Shown piece after piece: positions 17,340 through 26,083 of a DNA stretch of 64,000 nt. The translations under genes were made by a program, and so were the position numbers. Source of the stretch: Jeotgalicoccus marinus DSM 19772 (GTDB taxonomy: Bacteria > Bacillota > Bacilli > Staphylococcales > Salinicoccaceae); assembly GCF_000425825.1 (NCBI RefSeq), contig NZ_AUEE01000006.1:104100-168099 (forward strand), in the 5' to 3' direction. A model generated the notes under the pieces. It ran no database searches and had not been told where the DNA came from. It saw nothing but the letters and a program-made list of their open reading frames with translations. How positions within the stretch are numbered: position 1 is the first letter of the stretch; each line of letters begins with the position of its first letter.

Positions 17340-18536
17340 ATGAGTTTGAAAGACAAATTATTTAAAAAATTAGAAGAAAGTGAAGCAGCTATGATTGAAA
17401 CAAGACGTCATCTGCATGCTAACCCAGAACTTTCTTTTAAAGAGGAAAACACTGCCAAGTATATTGAAGATTTTTATAAGGGTGAAGATGTTAAAGTTAC
17501 GACCCATGTTGGAAACGGTTACGGCATCATCGTTGAAATAGAGGGTAATGGCCCTGGACAAACAATTGGACTACGTGCAGATTTTGACGCGCTACCTATA
17601 CAAGAAGAAGCAGATGTTGAATTTAAATCGACAAATGATGGTGTCATGCATGCGTGTGGCCATGATGTACATACTGCTTACCTACTCTATTTAGGTAAGG
17701 CGTTAATCGAATTAAAAGATGAGTGGAAAGGCAAAATTAAGCTTATTCATCAACATGCTGAAGAAGTGCCACCAGGTGGTGCCAAAAGTATTGTGGAATC
17801 AGGTATTTTAGATGATCTAGATGAAGTTTACGGCATTCATATCTTCCCAATGTTAGAACTTGGTGAAATTGGTCTTATATCTGGTAATGCTATGGCAGGC
17901 CGCTCAAACTATGATCTTAAAATTCAAGGTTATGGTGGTCACGGTGCCATGCCACACACAACACATGATGCACTCGTTGCTGGTGCATATTTTGTCGCTG
18001 AGGCACAGACTATTGTCTCTAGACGCATGGATCCGATGGATAGTGTCGTCGTTTCTGTCACTGCCTTTGATGCACCAGGTGGTTATAATGTGATTCAAGA
18101 TTCAGTCACCTTAAGAGGAACAGTCCGTTATCTAGATGAAAAGAATAAGGTACCTGCTTATGAGGCAATGAAGAAAATTGCTACAGGTATTGAAAGTTCA
18201 TTTGATGTTACTTGTGAATTAGATTATGTCTATGACTATCCAGTGACTTATAATCATCCAAAAGAGACAGAGCAAGTCGAAGAAATTTTAAGTGAAAACG
18301 TCGGTGACTATTTCGATACAATTTCTCATCCTAAACCTTCAAGTGGTTCAGAAGACTTTTCATTCTATACTCAAAAAATACCAGGCACTTTCATCCAAGT
18401 CGGTGCCAAACCAGATGGTGTTGAACTAGAGGATGTTTATCCGAACCACCACCCTAAATTTAAGGTGCACGAGGGCTCACTCTTAATCAGTGCAAAAGTA
18501 CTTGGTCAAGTTGTCTTAGATCGCTTAGAAAAATAA
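17340..18536 (+). CDS. M20D-family amidohydrolase
   Basis: Zinc/manganese metallo-amidohydrolase of the IAA-amino acid hydrolase / hippurate hydrolase type, 398 residues. The metal ligands are in HACGHDVHT (Cys106, His108, His111) and QHAEE (His138-Ala-Glu), with the lid domain between about 185 and 300 and the last ligand in NHHPKF near the C terminus. AAAGGAGGA precedes the ATG. It leads an operon with two membrane proteins, which suggests that an N-acyl amino acid or related amide is imported and hydrolysed, but the substrate is unknown. Confidence 0.9.
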   Translation: MSLKDKLFKKLEESEAAMIETRRHLHANPELSFKEENTAKYIEDFYKGEDVKVTTHVGNGYGIIVEIEGNGPGQTIGLRADFDALPIQEEADVEFKSTNDGVMHACGHDVHTAYLLYLGKALIELKDEWKGKIKLIHQHAEEVPPGGAKSIVESGILDDLDEVYGIHIFPMLELGEIGLISGNAMAGRSNYDLKIQGYGGHGAMPHTTHDALVAGAYFVAEAQTIVSRRMDPMDSVVVSVTAFDAPGGYNVIQDSVTLRGTVRYLDEKNKVPAYEAMKKIATGIESSFDVTCELDYVYDYPVTYNHPKETEQVEEILSENVGDYFDTISHPKPSSGSEDFSFYTQKIPGTFIQVGAKPDGVELEDVYPNHHPKFKVHEGSLLISAKVLGQVVLDRLEK

Positions 18537-18566
18537 AACATATAGATAAACAAAGGGGCGTCTTAA

Positions 18567-19271
18567 ATGACAGGAATGGATTTCGCTAATTCACCAGTTG
18601 TATGGACTTTTGCTGGTGCAATAATAGTCTTGGTAATATTTCAGGCAATCAAATTTTTATCCTTATCGAAAAAAGCAGCTCGAGATGTTGGTATTTCTGA
18701 AACAGATATTAAACGTGCAGTAAAGACTGGAAGTATAACAGCTATCGGACCTTCTATTGGTATTATTATCGTTGCTGTTTCCTTAATATCACTCATAGGT
18801 AATCCATTAACGATGATGAGAATTGGTGTGATTGGCTCTGCACCAATCGAAAGTATGGGTGCGCAGCTATCCGCGCAATCTGCAGGTGTGACCTTAGCAG
18901 GTGATGGTTTCTCTCCCGAGATTTTTAACCTTGTAGTATGGACCTTATGTATCGGTGGCGCCGGTTGGATGATCTTTACTTTCTTTGCGACACCATACTT
19001 AAGTAGGATTCAGACTAAGTTAACTTCAAAACCCAAAGGGGAATATCTGATGGGGATTGTGGCAAGTGGTGCAATGATTGCAGTTTTCGGTTCTCTAACA
19101 GGAGCTGAAATGATTAAAGGCGCACCATATATATTCACTGCAATTGTAGCAATTATCTCATCGTTAACATTTAACTATATTGCCAATAAAAAAGGAATTA
19201 ACTGGCTAAAAGAATGGTCATTAGGATTCTCTATCCTCATTAGTTTAGTCGCAGTTTACTTCTTTATATAA
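18567..19271 (+). CDS. DUF5058-type membrane protein
   Basis: 234 residues with about six membrane segments; matches my recollection of the DUF5058 family (opening with VWTFAGAIIVLVIFQAIKF and KKAARDVGISETDIKRAVKTGSITAIGPS). It has 30 bases of spacing from the amidohydrolase and 13 from the next membrane gene. This pairing with an M20 peptidase suggests two subunits of a small transporter or channel. Function unproven. Confidence 0.8.
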   Translation: MTGMDFANSPVVWTFAGAIIVLVIFQAIKFLSLSKKAARDVGISETDIKRAVKTGSITAIGPSIGIIIVAVSLISLIGNPLTMMRIGVIGSAPIESMGAQLSAQSAGVTLAGDGFSPEIFNLVVWTLCIGGAGWMIFTFFATPYLSRIQTKLTSKPKGEYLMGIVASGAMIAVFGSLTGAEMIKGAPYIFTAIVAIISSLTFNYIANKKGINWLKEWSLGFSILISLVAVYFFI

Positions 19272-19284
19272 ATGGAGGTTAATC

Positions 19285-19941
19285 ATGCAGGAATTTAGAA
19301 ATGCCTCACATAAATGGGGAAAAATCACATTAGGCATTGCAATTTTAATATCATTTGCATTGCCTATATATATATCTTTTGTGATGGGTTATCATCCAGG
19401 TTTCTCATTAATATTAAATAGTTTTCTTGCCTATGCTGCGGTCGTTGCAATTGTATGGTTCCTAGAACCAATTATGTACTTCCCTGTTCTCGGGGTTTCT
19501 GGTACCTACGTTGCTTTCTTTACAGGTAATATTTCAAATATGTGTTTACCTGCAGTTGCATCATGTCAGGAAGCTGTCGGTGTAAAACCAGGTACAGATG
19601 AAGGAGAGATTATTGGTACTCTAGGTATAAGTGCCGCCTCTCTTGTAAATAAGATTATTTTGATTCCAGTTATACTAGGTGGACTTTGGCTACTAACTGT
19701 CATTCCAGAAAGTGTTCAAGAAGTCTTTCCATTTGTCCTACCAGCAATTTTCGGGGCTGTACTTGCTCAATTCGCTGGTAAGTTTCCACTCTATGGTGTA
19801 CTCGCATTAGTTATTGGAATTCTTATTAATGCGGCCCCCATTCCACTATTTACGAAAAATGTACTCTGCATTATTATATTAGTCGGGATCATGCTCTTAA
19901 TAGGGAAAATTAGGAACAAAGATAACACTGCAAGTGAATAA
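19285..19941 (+). CDS. Membrane protein, partner of the DUF5058 protein
   Basis: 218 residues, about six membrane segments, with conserved-looking loops FFTGNISNMCLPAVASCQEAVG and GTLGISAASLVNKII. No named family could be assigned by eye. GGAGGT precedes the ATG and it directly follows the DUF5058 gene, so the two are probably subunits of one complex. The operon is closed by the hairpin repeats starting at 19955. Confidence 0.72.
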   Translation: MQEFRNASHKWGKITLGIAILISFALPIYISFVMGYHPGFSLILNSFLAYAAVVAIVWFLEPIMYFPVLGVSGTYVAFFTGNISNMCLPAVASCQEAVGVKPGTDEGEIIGTLGISAASLVNKIILIPVILGGLWLLTVIPESVQEVFPFVLPAIFGAVLAQFAGKFPLYGVLALVIGILINAAPIPLFTKNVLCIIILVGIMLLIGKIRNKDNTASE

Positions 19942-19954
19942 ATAAATAATAGAT

Positions 19955-19990
19955 GGTGATAAGTGATCTGACTAGTGCTCACTTATCACC
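19955..19990 (+). terminator. Terminator of the M20 operon
   Basis: GGTGATAAGTGA (19955-19966) pairs perfectly over 12 bases with TCACTTATCACC (19979-19990) and is followed by a T-rich tract ACTTTTGTTTGTTTT. It is also the first hairpin of the repeat array described separately. Confidence 0.8.
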
Positions 19991-20076
19991 ACTTTTGTTT
20001 GTTTTGGTGATAAGTCCTTTGAATTGTGCTCATTTATCACCGCTTTAATCCTTTTCGGTGATAAGTCTTTTAAAAA
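19975..20076. repeat. Two 51-bp tandem repeats able to form hairpins
   Basis: Unit one is 19975-20025 and unit two 20026-20076. Both read GTGCTCA, then (C/T)TTATCACC, an AT-rich spacer, GGTGATAAGT and a T-rich end. Adjacent units form the hairpin GGTGATAAGT / ATTTATCACC (20006-20015 with 20032-20041). A third half-arm GGTGATAAGT at 20057-20066 has no partner. There are no spacers of constant length, so it is not CRISPR. It may belong to a dispersed genomic repeat family. Confidence 0.7.
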
Positions 20077-20125
20077 GTCCCCCTTTATATTCATTCCTAT
20101 AATTTTTGTTACATCTGCACAAAAA

Positions 20126-20219
20126 ATATTGTTATTTTTTTCACATAAAGTCTTTCCAAAAAGTATAATCCAGTATAGAATACTAAGTGAATTAAACATT
20201 GTGAAAAAAATAACAATAT
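20126..20219. promoter_or_regulatory. Perfect 20-bp inverted repeat flanking the AEC operon promoter
   Basis: The left arm 20126-20145 begins ATATTGTTA and ends TTTCACA; the right arm 20200-20219 is its exact reverse complement. Arm centres are 74 bases apart, close to seven helical turns. The enclosed stretch contains TATAAT (20164-20169); TTCACA at the end of the left arm is the corresponding -35 (18-base spacer). The right arm stops just before the GAGGAGG ribosome site. This looks like a two-site operator for one regulator. Confidence 0.65.
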
Positions 20220-20233
20220 GAGGAGGAAACACA

Positions 20234-21286
20234 ATGAACCTTTGGGAAGTTATCGTCTTAACATTTACTGATATGGGCTTCTTAAGTGCCATCGCATCAA
20301 CTATTCTTATTATTTTACTTGGATTTTTCTGTAGAAAGCGAGGCATTTTCAATGAGAATGTCGGTAAGACGTTATCAAAAATTGTCTTAACTGTTGGTCT
20401 ACCTACCCTAGCCTTTACGGCATTTATGACAGACATTGATGGCGAGCAACTCGCACAAGGCTTAAACGTTTTAATCTGGGGAATATTAATGTATATCGTA
20501 TTAATGTTTGCAATGAAACCATTCTATGCAAAATTTACTGGAGACCGTAAAACGACTTTAGAAGTATTATCTATTTTTGGATCAACAACATTCTTCGGGA
20601 TTCCGATTGTCAGTGCAATACTCGGTCCTATCGGTGTAATCTATGCAAATATCTTTAACATTGGATACCGTATTTTCCTATATTCTTATGCATATATCCG
20701 TATGAGCGGCTTAAAAATGGAGCTTAGAAACTTAAAAACAATGTTCTTAAACCCAATTGTTATTGCAACATTCTTAGGTCTTGCAATCTGGCTTTTACAA
20801 GACTACTTACCACAAGTTACAGTTGCAGCAACTGAAACTGCAAGGGAAGTTGCATTCTTAAGAATTGACCAAACACTACCTTGGTTGTATGCACCAATGG
20901 AATACTTAGCACGTCTCGCATCACCACTCGCCTGGTTATCAATCGGGGCAACTTTAGCTGAAATTAATATTTCACAAGCTGCAAAATCTAAAGCTTCTTG
21001 GTACTACGCAGGTGTTAAAACAATTGCAGTGCCTGCCATTAACTTAGCAGTATTCTTTTTAACAACTCTAACTGGCATTTTAGTGTTCGATATTGATGCA
21101 GTTACAACAATGATTGTAATGATGGCAACCCCTGCTGCTACAGTAGCAGTCGCCTATGCAATTAACTTTGAAAAAGAAGCAATACTCGCATCTAACGCTT
21201 CACTTTTATCTACACTAGCGGCAGTTATAATGATACCAACTTGGTTGGTAGTATTAAACATCATTGGTAACTTAGGCATATTTTAA
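20234..21286 (+). CDS. AEC-family (auxin efflux carrier-like) permease
   Basis: 350 residues, about ten membrane segments in two five-helix halves. Family traits are FSTTFFGIPIV-like (here GSTTFFGIPIVSA) and LASPLAWLSIGATLAE in the middle, and PAATVAVAYAINFEKEA near the C terminus. Bacterial AEC members export or import malate, lactate and similar carboxylates. GAGGAGGA precedes the ATG. It is followed 28 bases later by a D-2-hydroxyacid dehydrogenase, so a 2-hydroxy or 2-keto acid is the likely substrate. Confidence 0.87.
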   Translation: MNLWEVIVLTFTDMGFLSAIASTILIILLGFFCRKRGIFNENVGKTLSKIVLTVGLPTLAFTAFMTDIDGEQLAQGLNVLIWGILMYIVLMFAMKPFYAKFTGDRKTTLEVLSIFGSTTFFGIPIVSAILGPIGVIYANIFNIGYRIFLYSYAYIRMSGLKMELRNLKTMFLNPIVIATFLGLAIWLLQDYLPQVTVAATETAREVAFLRIDQTLPWLYAPMEYLARLASPLAWLSIGATLAEINISQAAKSKASWYYAGVKTIAVPAINLAVFFLTTLTGILVFDIDAVTTMIVMMATPAATVAVAYAINFEKEAILASNASLLSTLAAVIMIPTWLVVLNIIGNLGIF

Positions 21287-21314
21287 AATCTAAAATTAGA
21301 AAGGAATTTATATA

Positions 21315-22310
21315 ATGATAAAACTAATCGCATACGGTGTTAGACCGAATGAAGTTGAATATTTTAAGCAATTAAATAAATATAATTTCGAATTAACTCT
21401 AATCGAGGCGCTATTAACTGATGATAACTTAGACACAGTAAAGGGACACGATTCTGTACTCCTAAGAGCAAACTGTAAAGGTGACCGTCAAGCCCTAGAA
21501 TTTATGAAAAACAAAGGCATCAACTACGTCTTCACAAGAACTGTTGGGTACTCTCACATAGATTTAGATGCTGCAAGAGACTTAAATATCAAGGTCGCAA
21601 GAGTACCGAGATATTCACCTAATGCTATTGCAGAACTTGCTGTTATGTTAGCGATGAATTTACTTAGAAATCTTCCGTTCACACTAGATCGTACCAAAGA
21701 AAAAGACTTAAGAGTCGTACCAGAAATGTTTAGTAGAGAAATTAGAAACTGTACAGTTGGCGTATATGGAACTGGAAAAATAGGTCTAACAGAAGCAAAA
21801 TTATTCAAGGGCTTAGGGGCTAAAGTCTTCGGTTTTGATCTATATCCTAGTGAAGCAGCAAAAGAAGTCGTCGAATTTGTTTCAGCTGAAGAATTGCTTA
21901 AAAATAACGATATCGTCAGTATGCACATTCCACATATTCCAAATGAAAATGATGGTATGATTAATGAAGATTTCATCAGTCAGATGAAAGACGATGCAAT
22001 CTTAATTAATACAGCACGCGGGGAACTCCAGGATAATGAAGCGATTATAAAAGCAATTAAAAATGATACACTTCGTGGGTTCGGAACAGATGTTATGCCA
22101 AATGAACAAGATGTCTTCTTTAAGAAATTCACTGATGAAAATCCGCTTCCTGATAAAAGCGTTGAGGATTTACTTGCACTCTTCCCTAGAGTACTCGTCA
22201 CACCACATATCGGTTCAAACACTGACGAAGCCCTATCTAATATGATTGAAACTAGCTTTGAAAACTTCTATGAAGTCATAGAAACAGGACAATGTGATAA
22301 CTTAGTTTAA
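21315..22310 (+). CDS. D-2-hydroxyacid dehydrogenase (D-lactate dehydrogenase type)
   Basis: NAD-dependent reductase of 2-keto acids, 331 residues. The NAD-binding motif is GVYGTGKIG; the catalytic arginine lies in INTARGEL and the catalytic histidine in VTPHIGSNTDEA. N-terminal NYVFTRTVGYSHIDLDAA places it in the D-LDH/VanH branch rather than with formate or glycerate dehydrogenases. Co-transcribed with the AEC carrier, and closed by a strong terminator. Whether it serves D-lactate, 2-hydroxyisocaproate or another acid is not decidable here. Confidence 0.9.
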   Translation: MIKLIAYGVRPNEVEYFKQLNKYNFELTLIEALLTDDNLDTVKGHDSVLLRANCKGDRQALEFMKNKGINYVFTRTVGYSHIDLDAARDLNIKVARVPRYSPNAIAELAVMLAMNLLRNLPFTLDRTKEKDLRVVPEMFSREIRNCTVGVYGTGKIGLTEAKLFKGLGAKVFGFDLYPSEAAKEVVEFVSAEELLKNNDIVSMHIPHIPNENDGMINEDFISQMKDDAILINTARGELQDNEAIIKAIKNDTLRGFGTDVMPNEQDVFFKKFTDENPLPDKSVEDLLALFPRVLVTPHIGSNTDEALSNMIETSFENFYEVIETGQCDNLV

Positions 22311-22320
22311 TATTTAAGAA

Positions 22321-22361
22321 AAGAGTGGCTAGATTCTTAATGAACCTAGCCACTCTTTATC
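22321..22361. terminator. Bidirectional terminator between the dehydrogenase and SCO1-like genes
   Basis: AAGAGTGGCTAG pairs perfectly with CTAGCCACTCTT (22346-22357); T-rich flanks on both strands serve both convergent genes. Confidence 0.9.
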
Positions 22362-22371
22362 TTTACAGATT

Positions 22372-22986
22372 TTAATTTTCACTGTTGTAGTCAACTAATT
22401 TTTCAACATCTGAAACAATTTCTTCTAATGGGAATTGATTATCTCCAGAATCAACACCAGCGTAGTCTTTAAGTATCGTTCCATCTTCATCGATTAAGTA
22501 AAATGATGTACCGTGTGTAACTTGGTTACTACCTTCTGGTGGTGGTGCAACGATAGTCTTAAAGTTATCTTCAGCAAAACCTCTGATGAAGTCGTAATCA
22601 TAATCCGTTAAAAATTGCCATTCTGTACTTTCTGGTATATCGTACCAGCTCGAATACTCTGTTAATACATCAGGTTGATCGGTTTCAGGATCTACCGTAA
22701 AGCTCATTACTCCATAGTCTTCAATGCCTTTTTCTTCAAGTGCATTTGTTACATCTGTCATATTTTGAGTCATCGGCGGACATACTGTAGCACAGTTTGT
22801 GAACATAAAATTCATCAGCCAAACTTTTCCATCCATGTCTTCACGTGTGAAGGTCTCATCGTCCTGATTCGTCACTTCAAAATCCTGAATTTCATCGCCA
22901 TAGCGGCTCATTGGTTCAATCGCACCTGAAGTACAAGCCGATAAGATTAATAAGACCGGTAAGATGACTAGTAACCACTTTTTCAA
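22372..22986 (-). CDS. SCO1/SenC-family lipoprotein, cytochrome oxidase copper assembly
   Basis: Thioredoxin-fold lipoprotein that helps build the CuA centre of cytochrome c oxidase. 204 residues; signal peptide with lipobox LSAC (Cys18), copper-binding CxxxC at Cys65/Cys69 (TNCATVCPP) and the third ligand His158 (VTHGTSF). The start codon is TTG, with GGAGGGAG six bases upstream and the expected KKWLLV signal following. Single gene. Confidence 0.93.
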   Translation of the reverse strand: MKKWLLVILPVLLILSACTSGAIEPMSRYGDEIQDFEVTNQDDETFTREDMDGKVWLMNFMFTNCATVCPPMTQNMTDVTNALEEKGIEDYGVMSFTVDPETDQPDVLTEYSSWYDIPESTEWQFLTDYDYDFIRGFAEDNFKTIVAPPPEGSNQVTHGTSFYLIDEDGTILKDYAGVDSGDNQFPLEEIVSDVEKLVDYNSEN

Positions 22987-23080
22987 GTGACTCCCTCCTC
23001 AGTTTCATATCTAAATTAATTTTATCAGAATTCTAGAATACAAGAGGGTCAATTTTACTATATTTATGACTTTTCATTGA

Positions 23081-26000
23081 CTATAAGCTTGTGATAGATA
23101 CTGTACTCTTCCCATTTTCCGGACTGACCGTTAAAATGTTCTCCATTCTATCTTTAAGTTCTTCAACATGTGAAATAATACCGATTGTTTTGCCTGACGT
23201 TTGGAGGTCTATTAATGTTGTTATCGCAACCTCTAAAGTTTCCTGGTCTAAAGTACCAAAGCCTTCATCAATGAGCATAGTGTCCAGTTGAATACCACCA
23301 GACTCTTGTTGGAGTGCTTCGTTTAGAGCAAGTGCAAGAACAAGAGATGCTTGGAAAGTTTCCCCGCCAGAAAGTGTGTTTATATTACGTTCTTGGTTAT
23401 TGTAGTAATCAAACACTTCAATATCTAAGCCACTATAACGATTCGTCCGCTTCGTACTTCTTTGTAATTTATAACGATGATTGGTCATCTTCAGTAAACG
23501 AATATTGGCAATATCTAGAATACGATCTAGGTAATAAATTAAGACATAACGCTCTAATGACACCTTCTGGCCTTTTTTTCCTTGAATTGCTTCTGTCAGT
23601 TCTACTAATTTCATATAGAACTCATAAGATTGACGATGTTCAGTGATTAAGTCAGACAGTTTCACTTTAATATCTTCGTTTTGCTGACGCTTGGTCCTGA
23701 CTTCTGCATAAAATTCTCTTGCCCGACTTAAGGAATCATCCGCTTCTTTTAAGGCGGCCTGATCTCCTTCAATATTGATAGAATCCTTACTTGTCAGTAC
23801 GCTTTCAACTTCTTTGATGTAGGCTTGTAAGGTCATTTTCTGATCGTCATACTGCTTGACCTCTCGCCTTTTATCTTCAATATTTGGATTATGAACAAGG
23901 TCGTATAATTCCTCTTCTTCGTTAAAATCACTTGAGGTTAGGAAATTATTAATAGTGGTGGAGAGTTTATCTTGTTCGATTTGGTACTTCACTTTTTCTT
24001 TTTCATTTGATTCAATCTTAGACTTAGCTAATTTTAAACTTGAAGAAAGCTGGTTGACCTCATCCTTCACCTCAGCGTAATTTTTCTGATAGGCATTTAG
24101 CGTTTCATACTCACTATCCATATGATTTTTAAAGGATTCATAGTCTTCAAAATCTGTGACTTCAGTGAATTCAGCTTTCTTATTTTGTTCGTTTTTTAAG
24201 TCAGCTTCTTTTTGAGAAAGAGATTTTGTCAATTGATCTTCCTCTTCTTTTAAGCCGGCAACTTCTTGACTTAAGGCTTCTTTCTCTTTAAGTTTCTCTT
24301 CAATCGTTTCCACTTGATTGACTAGCTTCTCTTTGTCAGCACTTAATTTATCTCTTTCTTCTTTAAACACACTTGAATCATGGTATTCACTTGAATTTAA
24401 TAATTCTTCAATGACATCGAGACGATTAACGAAAGACTGATTCTCTTTTTCTATCGCCTTTAAGCGTTCGCTGAGTGCATTAAACTCTTCCTTATGCTGC
24501 TGAGTGAACTCACCGTGCTCAGGCAATTCGATGACGGTCTGCTCACAGACTGGGCAAGTCAATCCAACTTCTAAGTGACTAACCAGGTGATTGATGACAG
24601 ACAAGGTGTCTTCATCATAATTTTCAAGCTTTGCTGAAAAACTTGCGAGCTCATTTTTACGCTCCTCAATTTCCTTATTATTATCACTTAGTTTGGCTTC
24701 AATATCTTGCCTCTCTTTAACCAAGGCTTCAGATTTTTCAGCCTGTCTCACCTTATTCTCTATAGCTTCAAGTTTATGACCATTGTCAGTCAACACACTC
24801 TTAGATTCAAAAAAGTCAGCTTCTTTATAGCTAATCTGTTCTATCACATCATTTTTCTTTCTAATTTTCTCTTGATGAATTTTAATCTCTTCGTATCTTG
24901 CCTGAACATCTTTAGTCAACCGCTCTATAACATCGTTTAGGTTTCGGTAGGTATCAGTTAAAAACCTTTCATGCTTATAATAGACCTTTTCTCTATCATT
25001 AATTTCAGGTCTTTCTCGTTCTATACTTTCAAGCGTCTCAGTCTTAGTATTCAATGTATCCGTAATATTCGCTTGAACACTAACCGCTTCATTCAATGCT
25101 TCCTTATTTTCACTTATCGCTGTCTCAAGCTCTTTTTTTCTTAATAGTTCATATTTGATTTTAGACGTCTCATCAAACTGTTTAACTGTCTGACGATTTT
25201 TTTCGATAAAGTCCGACTGTTCAACTAAAGTAGTCAATTGTCCTTTATAATTGTTTAGACGGTCAATTTGTTCATTATGTTTAATTTTTTCTTGCAGACG
25301 TCTTGATAGCTCATCTGCCTCTTCTTTTCTTTTAGTACCGAGTGTTCTTAATTCTTCGAGTTTTTTATCGTATGAATAGATGACCCCGTCGACATAGTCC
25401 ACAACCATATCGTAATTCGGAAATTCAGTGACCTCATCAATATCAATTTCTTCAGTGTTTATATATTTAATCAGCTCAGAAATTCGAGTATCAAGGTGGG
25501 CTGCTGCACTCGAGCGTTCCTTTAACTCATCTCTAAGATTATTCTCAAAATCTAAGAAGCGTTCTGTTTGAAAGAGTGTTCTTAATATGTCTTGTTTTTC
25601 CTGACTTGTTGAGACCAGTAGTTCCTTAAATTCACCTTGAGGTAAAATTAAGATTTTTCTAAACTGAGCTTTTGTTAATTTTACAATATCTTCGATTGCA
25701 TCCCTCACATCAGTTAAGGATGATGCGATGATTTGCCCTTGGTCATCATATAAGACAGCCTTCGGTGGTGTGGCTGATTTGTTACCTGGTTTTTGATACT
25801 TAAGGACACGCTCTACTGTATAGGCGCGGTCTTTAACTTCAAATTTCAGACTTACTTCACACGGCGCATCGTCTGGTGCGAATTGGCTTCTTAGAGATTC
25901 CTCATCCCGACCTGTCGTTGATGCTGAACCATAGAGGGCCGTAACAATCGCATCAAAGATCATCGTTTTACCAGAACCTGTTCGTCCGCTGATTAAAAAC

Positions 26001-26083
26001 AACCTATCGTTTAGACTATGAAAATCGACAACTTCTTTTTCAAAAGGGCCGAAATATTTCATTGATAATTTACTCAGTTTCAT
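23081..26083 (-). CDS. sbcC: SbcC, SMC-like subunit of the SbcCD nuclease
   Basis: ATPase that with SbcD opens and cuts hairpins and protein-blocked DNA ends. About 1000 residues: Walker A GRTGSGKT at 33-40, long coiled coils with the zinc-hook motif CPVC in the middle (LTCPVCEQ), then the signature LSGGETFQASLVLALAL and Walker B LIDEGFGTLD near the C terminus. I chose the ATG at 26083 (MKLSKLSMKYFGPF), preceded by AGGTGAAG, rather than an ATG 42 bases earlier inside sbcD. It overlaps the end of sbcD by 14 bases. Confidence 0.96.
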   Translation of the reverse strand: MKLSKLSMKYFGPFEKEVVDFHSLNDRLFLISGRTGSGKTMIFDAIVTALYGSASTTGRDEESLRSQFAPDDAPCEVSLKFEVKDRAYTVERVLKYQKPGNKSATPPKAVLYDDQGQIIASSLTDVRDAIEDIVKLTKAQFRKILILPQGEFKELLVSTSQEKQDILRTLFQTERFLDFENNLRDELKERSSAAAHLDTRISELIKYINTEEIDIDEVTEFPNYDMVVDYVDGVIYSYDKKLEELRTLGTKRKEEADELSRRLQEKIKHNEQIDRLNNYKGQLTTLVEQSDFIEKNRQTVKQFDETSKIKYELLRKKELETAISENKEALNEAVSVQANITDTLNTKTETLESIERERPEINDREKVYYKHERFLTDTYRNLNDVIERLTKDVQARYEEIKIHQEKIRKKNDVIEQISYKEADFFESKSVLTDNGHKLEAIENKVRQAEKSEALVKERQDIEAKLSDNNKEIEERKNELASFSAKLENYDEDTLSVINHLVSHLEVGLTCPVCEQTVIELPEHGEFTQQHKEEFNALSERLKAIEKENQSFVNRLDVIEELLNSSEYHDSSVFKEERDKLSADKEKLVNQVETIEEKLKEKEALSQEVAGLKEEEDQLTKSLSQKEADLKNEQNKKAEFTEVTDFEDYESFKNHMDSEYETLNAYQKNYAEVKDEVNQLSSSLKLAKSKIESNEKEKVKYQIEQDKLSTTINNFLTSSDFNEEEELYDLVHNPNIEDKRREVKQYDDQKMTLQAYIKEVESVLTSKDSINIEGDQAALKEADDSLSRAREFYAEVRTKRQQNEDIKVKLSDLITEHRQSYEFYMKLVELTEAIQGKKGQKVSLERYVLIYYLDRILDIANIRLLKMTNHRYKLQRSTKRTNRYSGLDIEVFDYYNNQERNINTLSGGETFQASLVLALALNEALQQESGGIQLDTMLIDEGFGTLDQETLEVAITTLIDLQTSGKTIGIISHVEELKDRMENILTVSPENGKSTVSITSL

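Noticed and set aside
19975..20076. Possible CRISPR array
   Set aside because: Only two directly abutting units, no unique spacers and no cas genes.
19972..20436. A long minus-strand reading frame with internal protein repeats (KDLSPK...VVISEH)
   Set aside because: It spans the hairpin repeat and operator and then runs antisense to the AEC carrier gene; the repeated peptide is only the translation of the 51-bp DNA repeat.
23314..23646. 110-codon plus-strand frame inside sbcC
   Set aside because: Antisense to the conserved C-terminal ATPase part of SbcC, without promoter or ribosome site.
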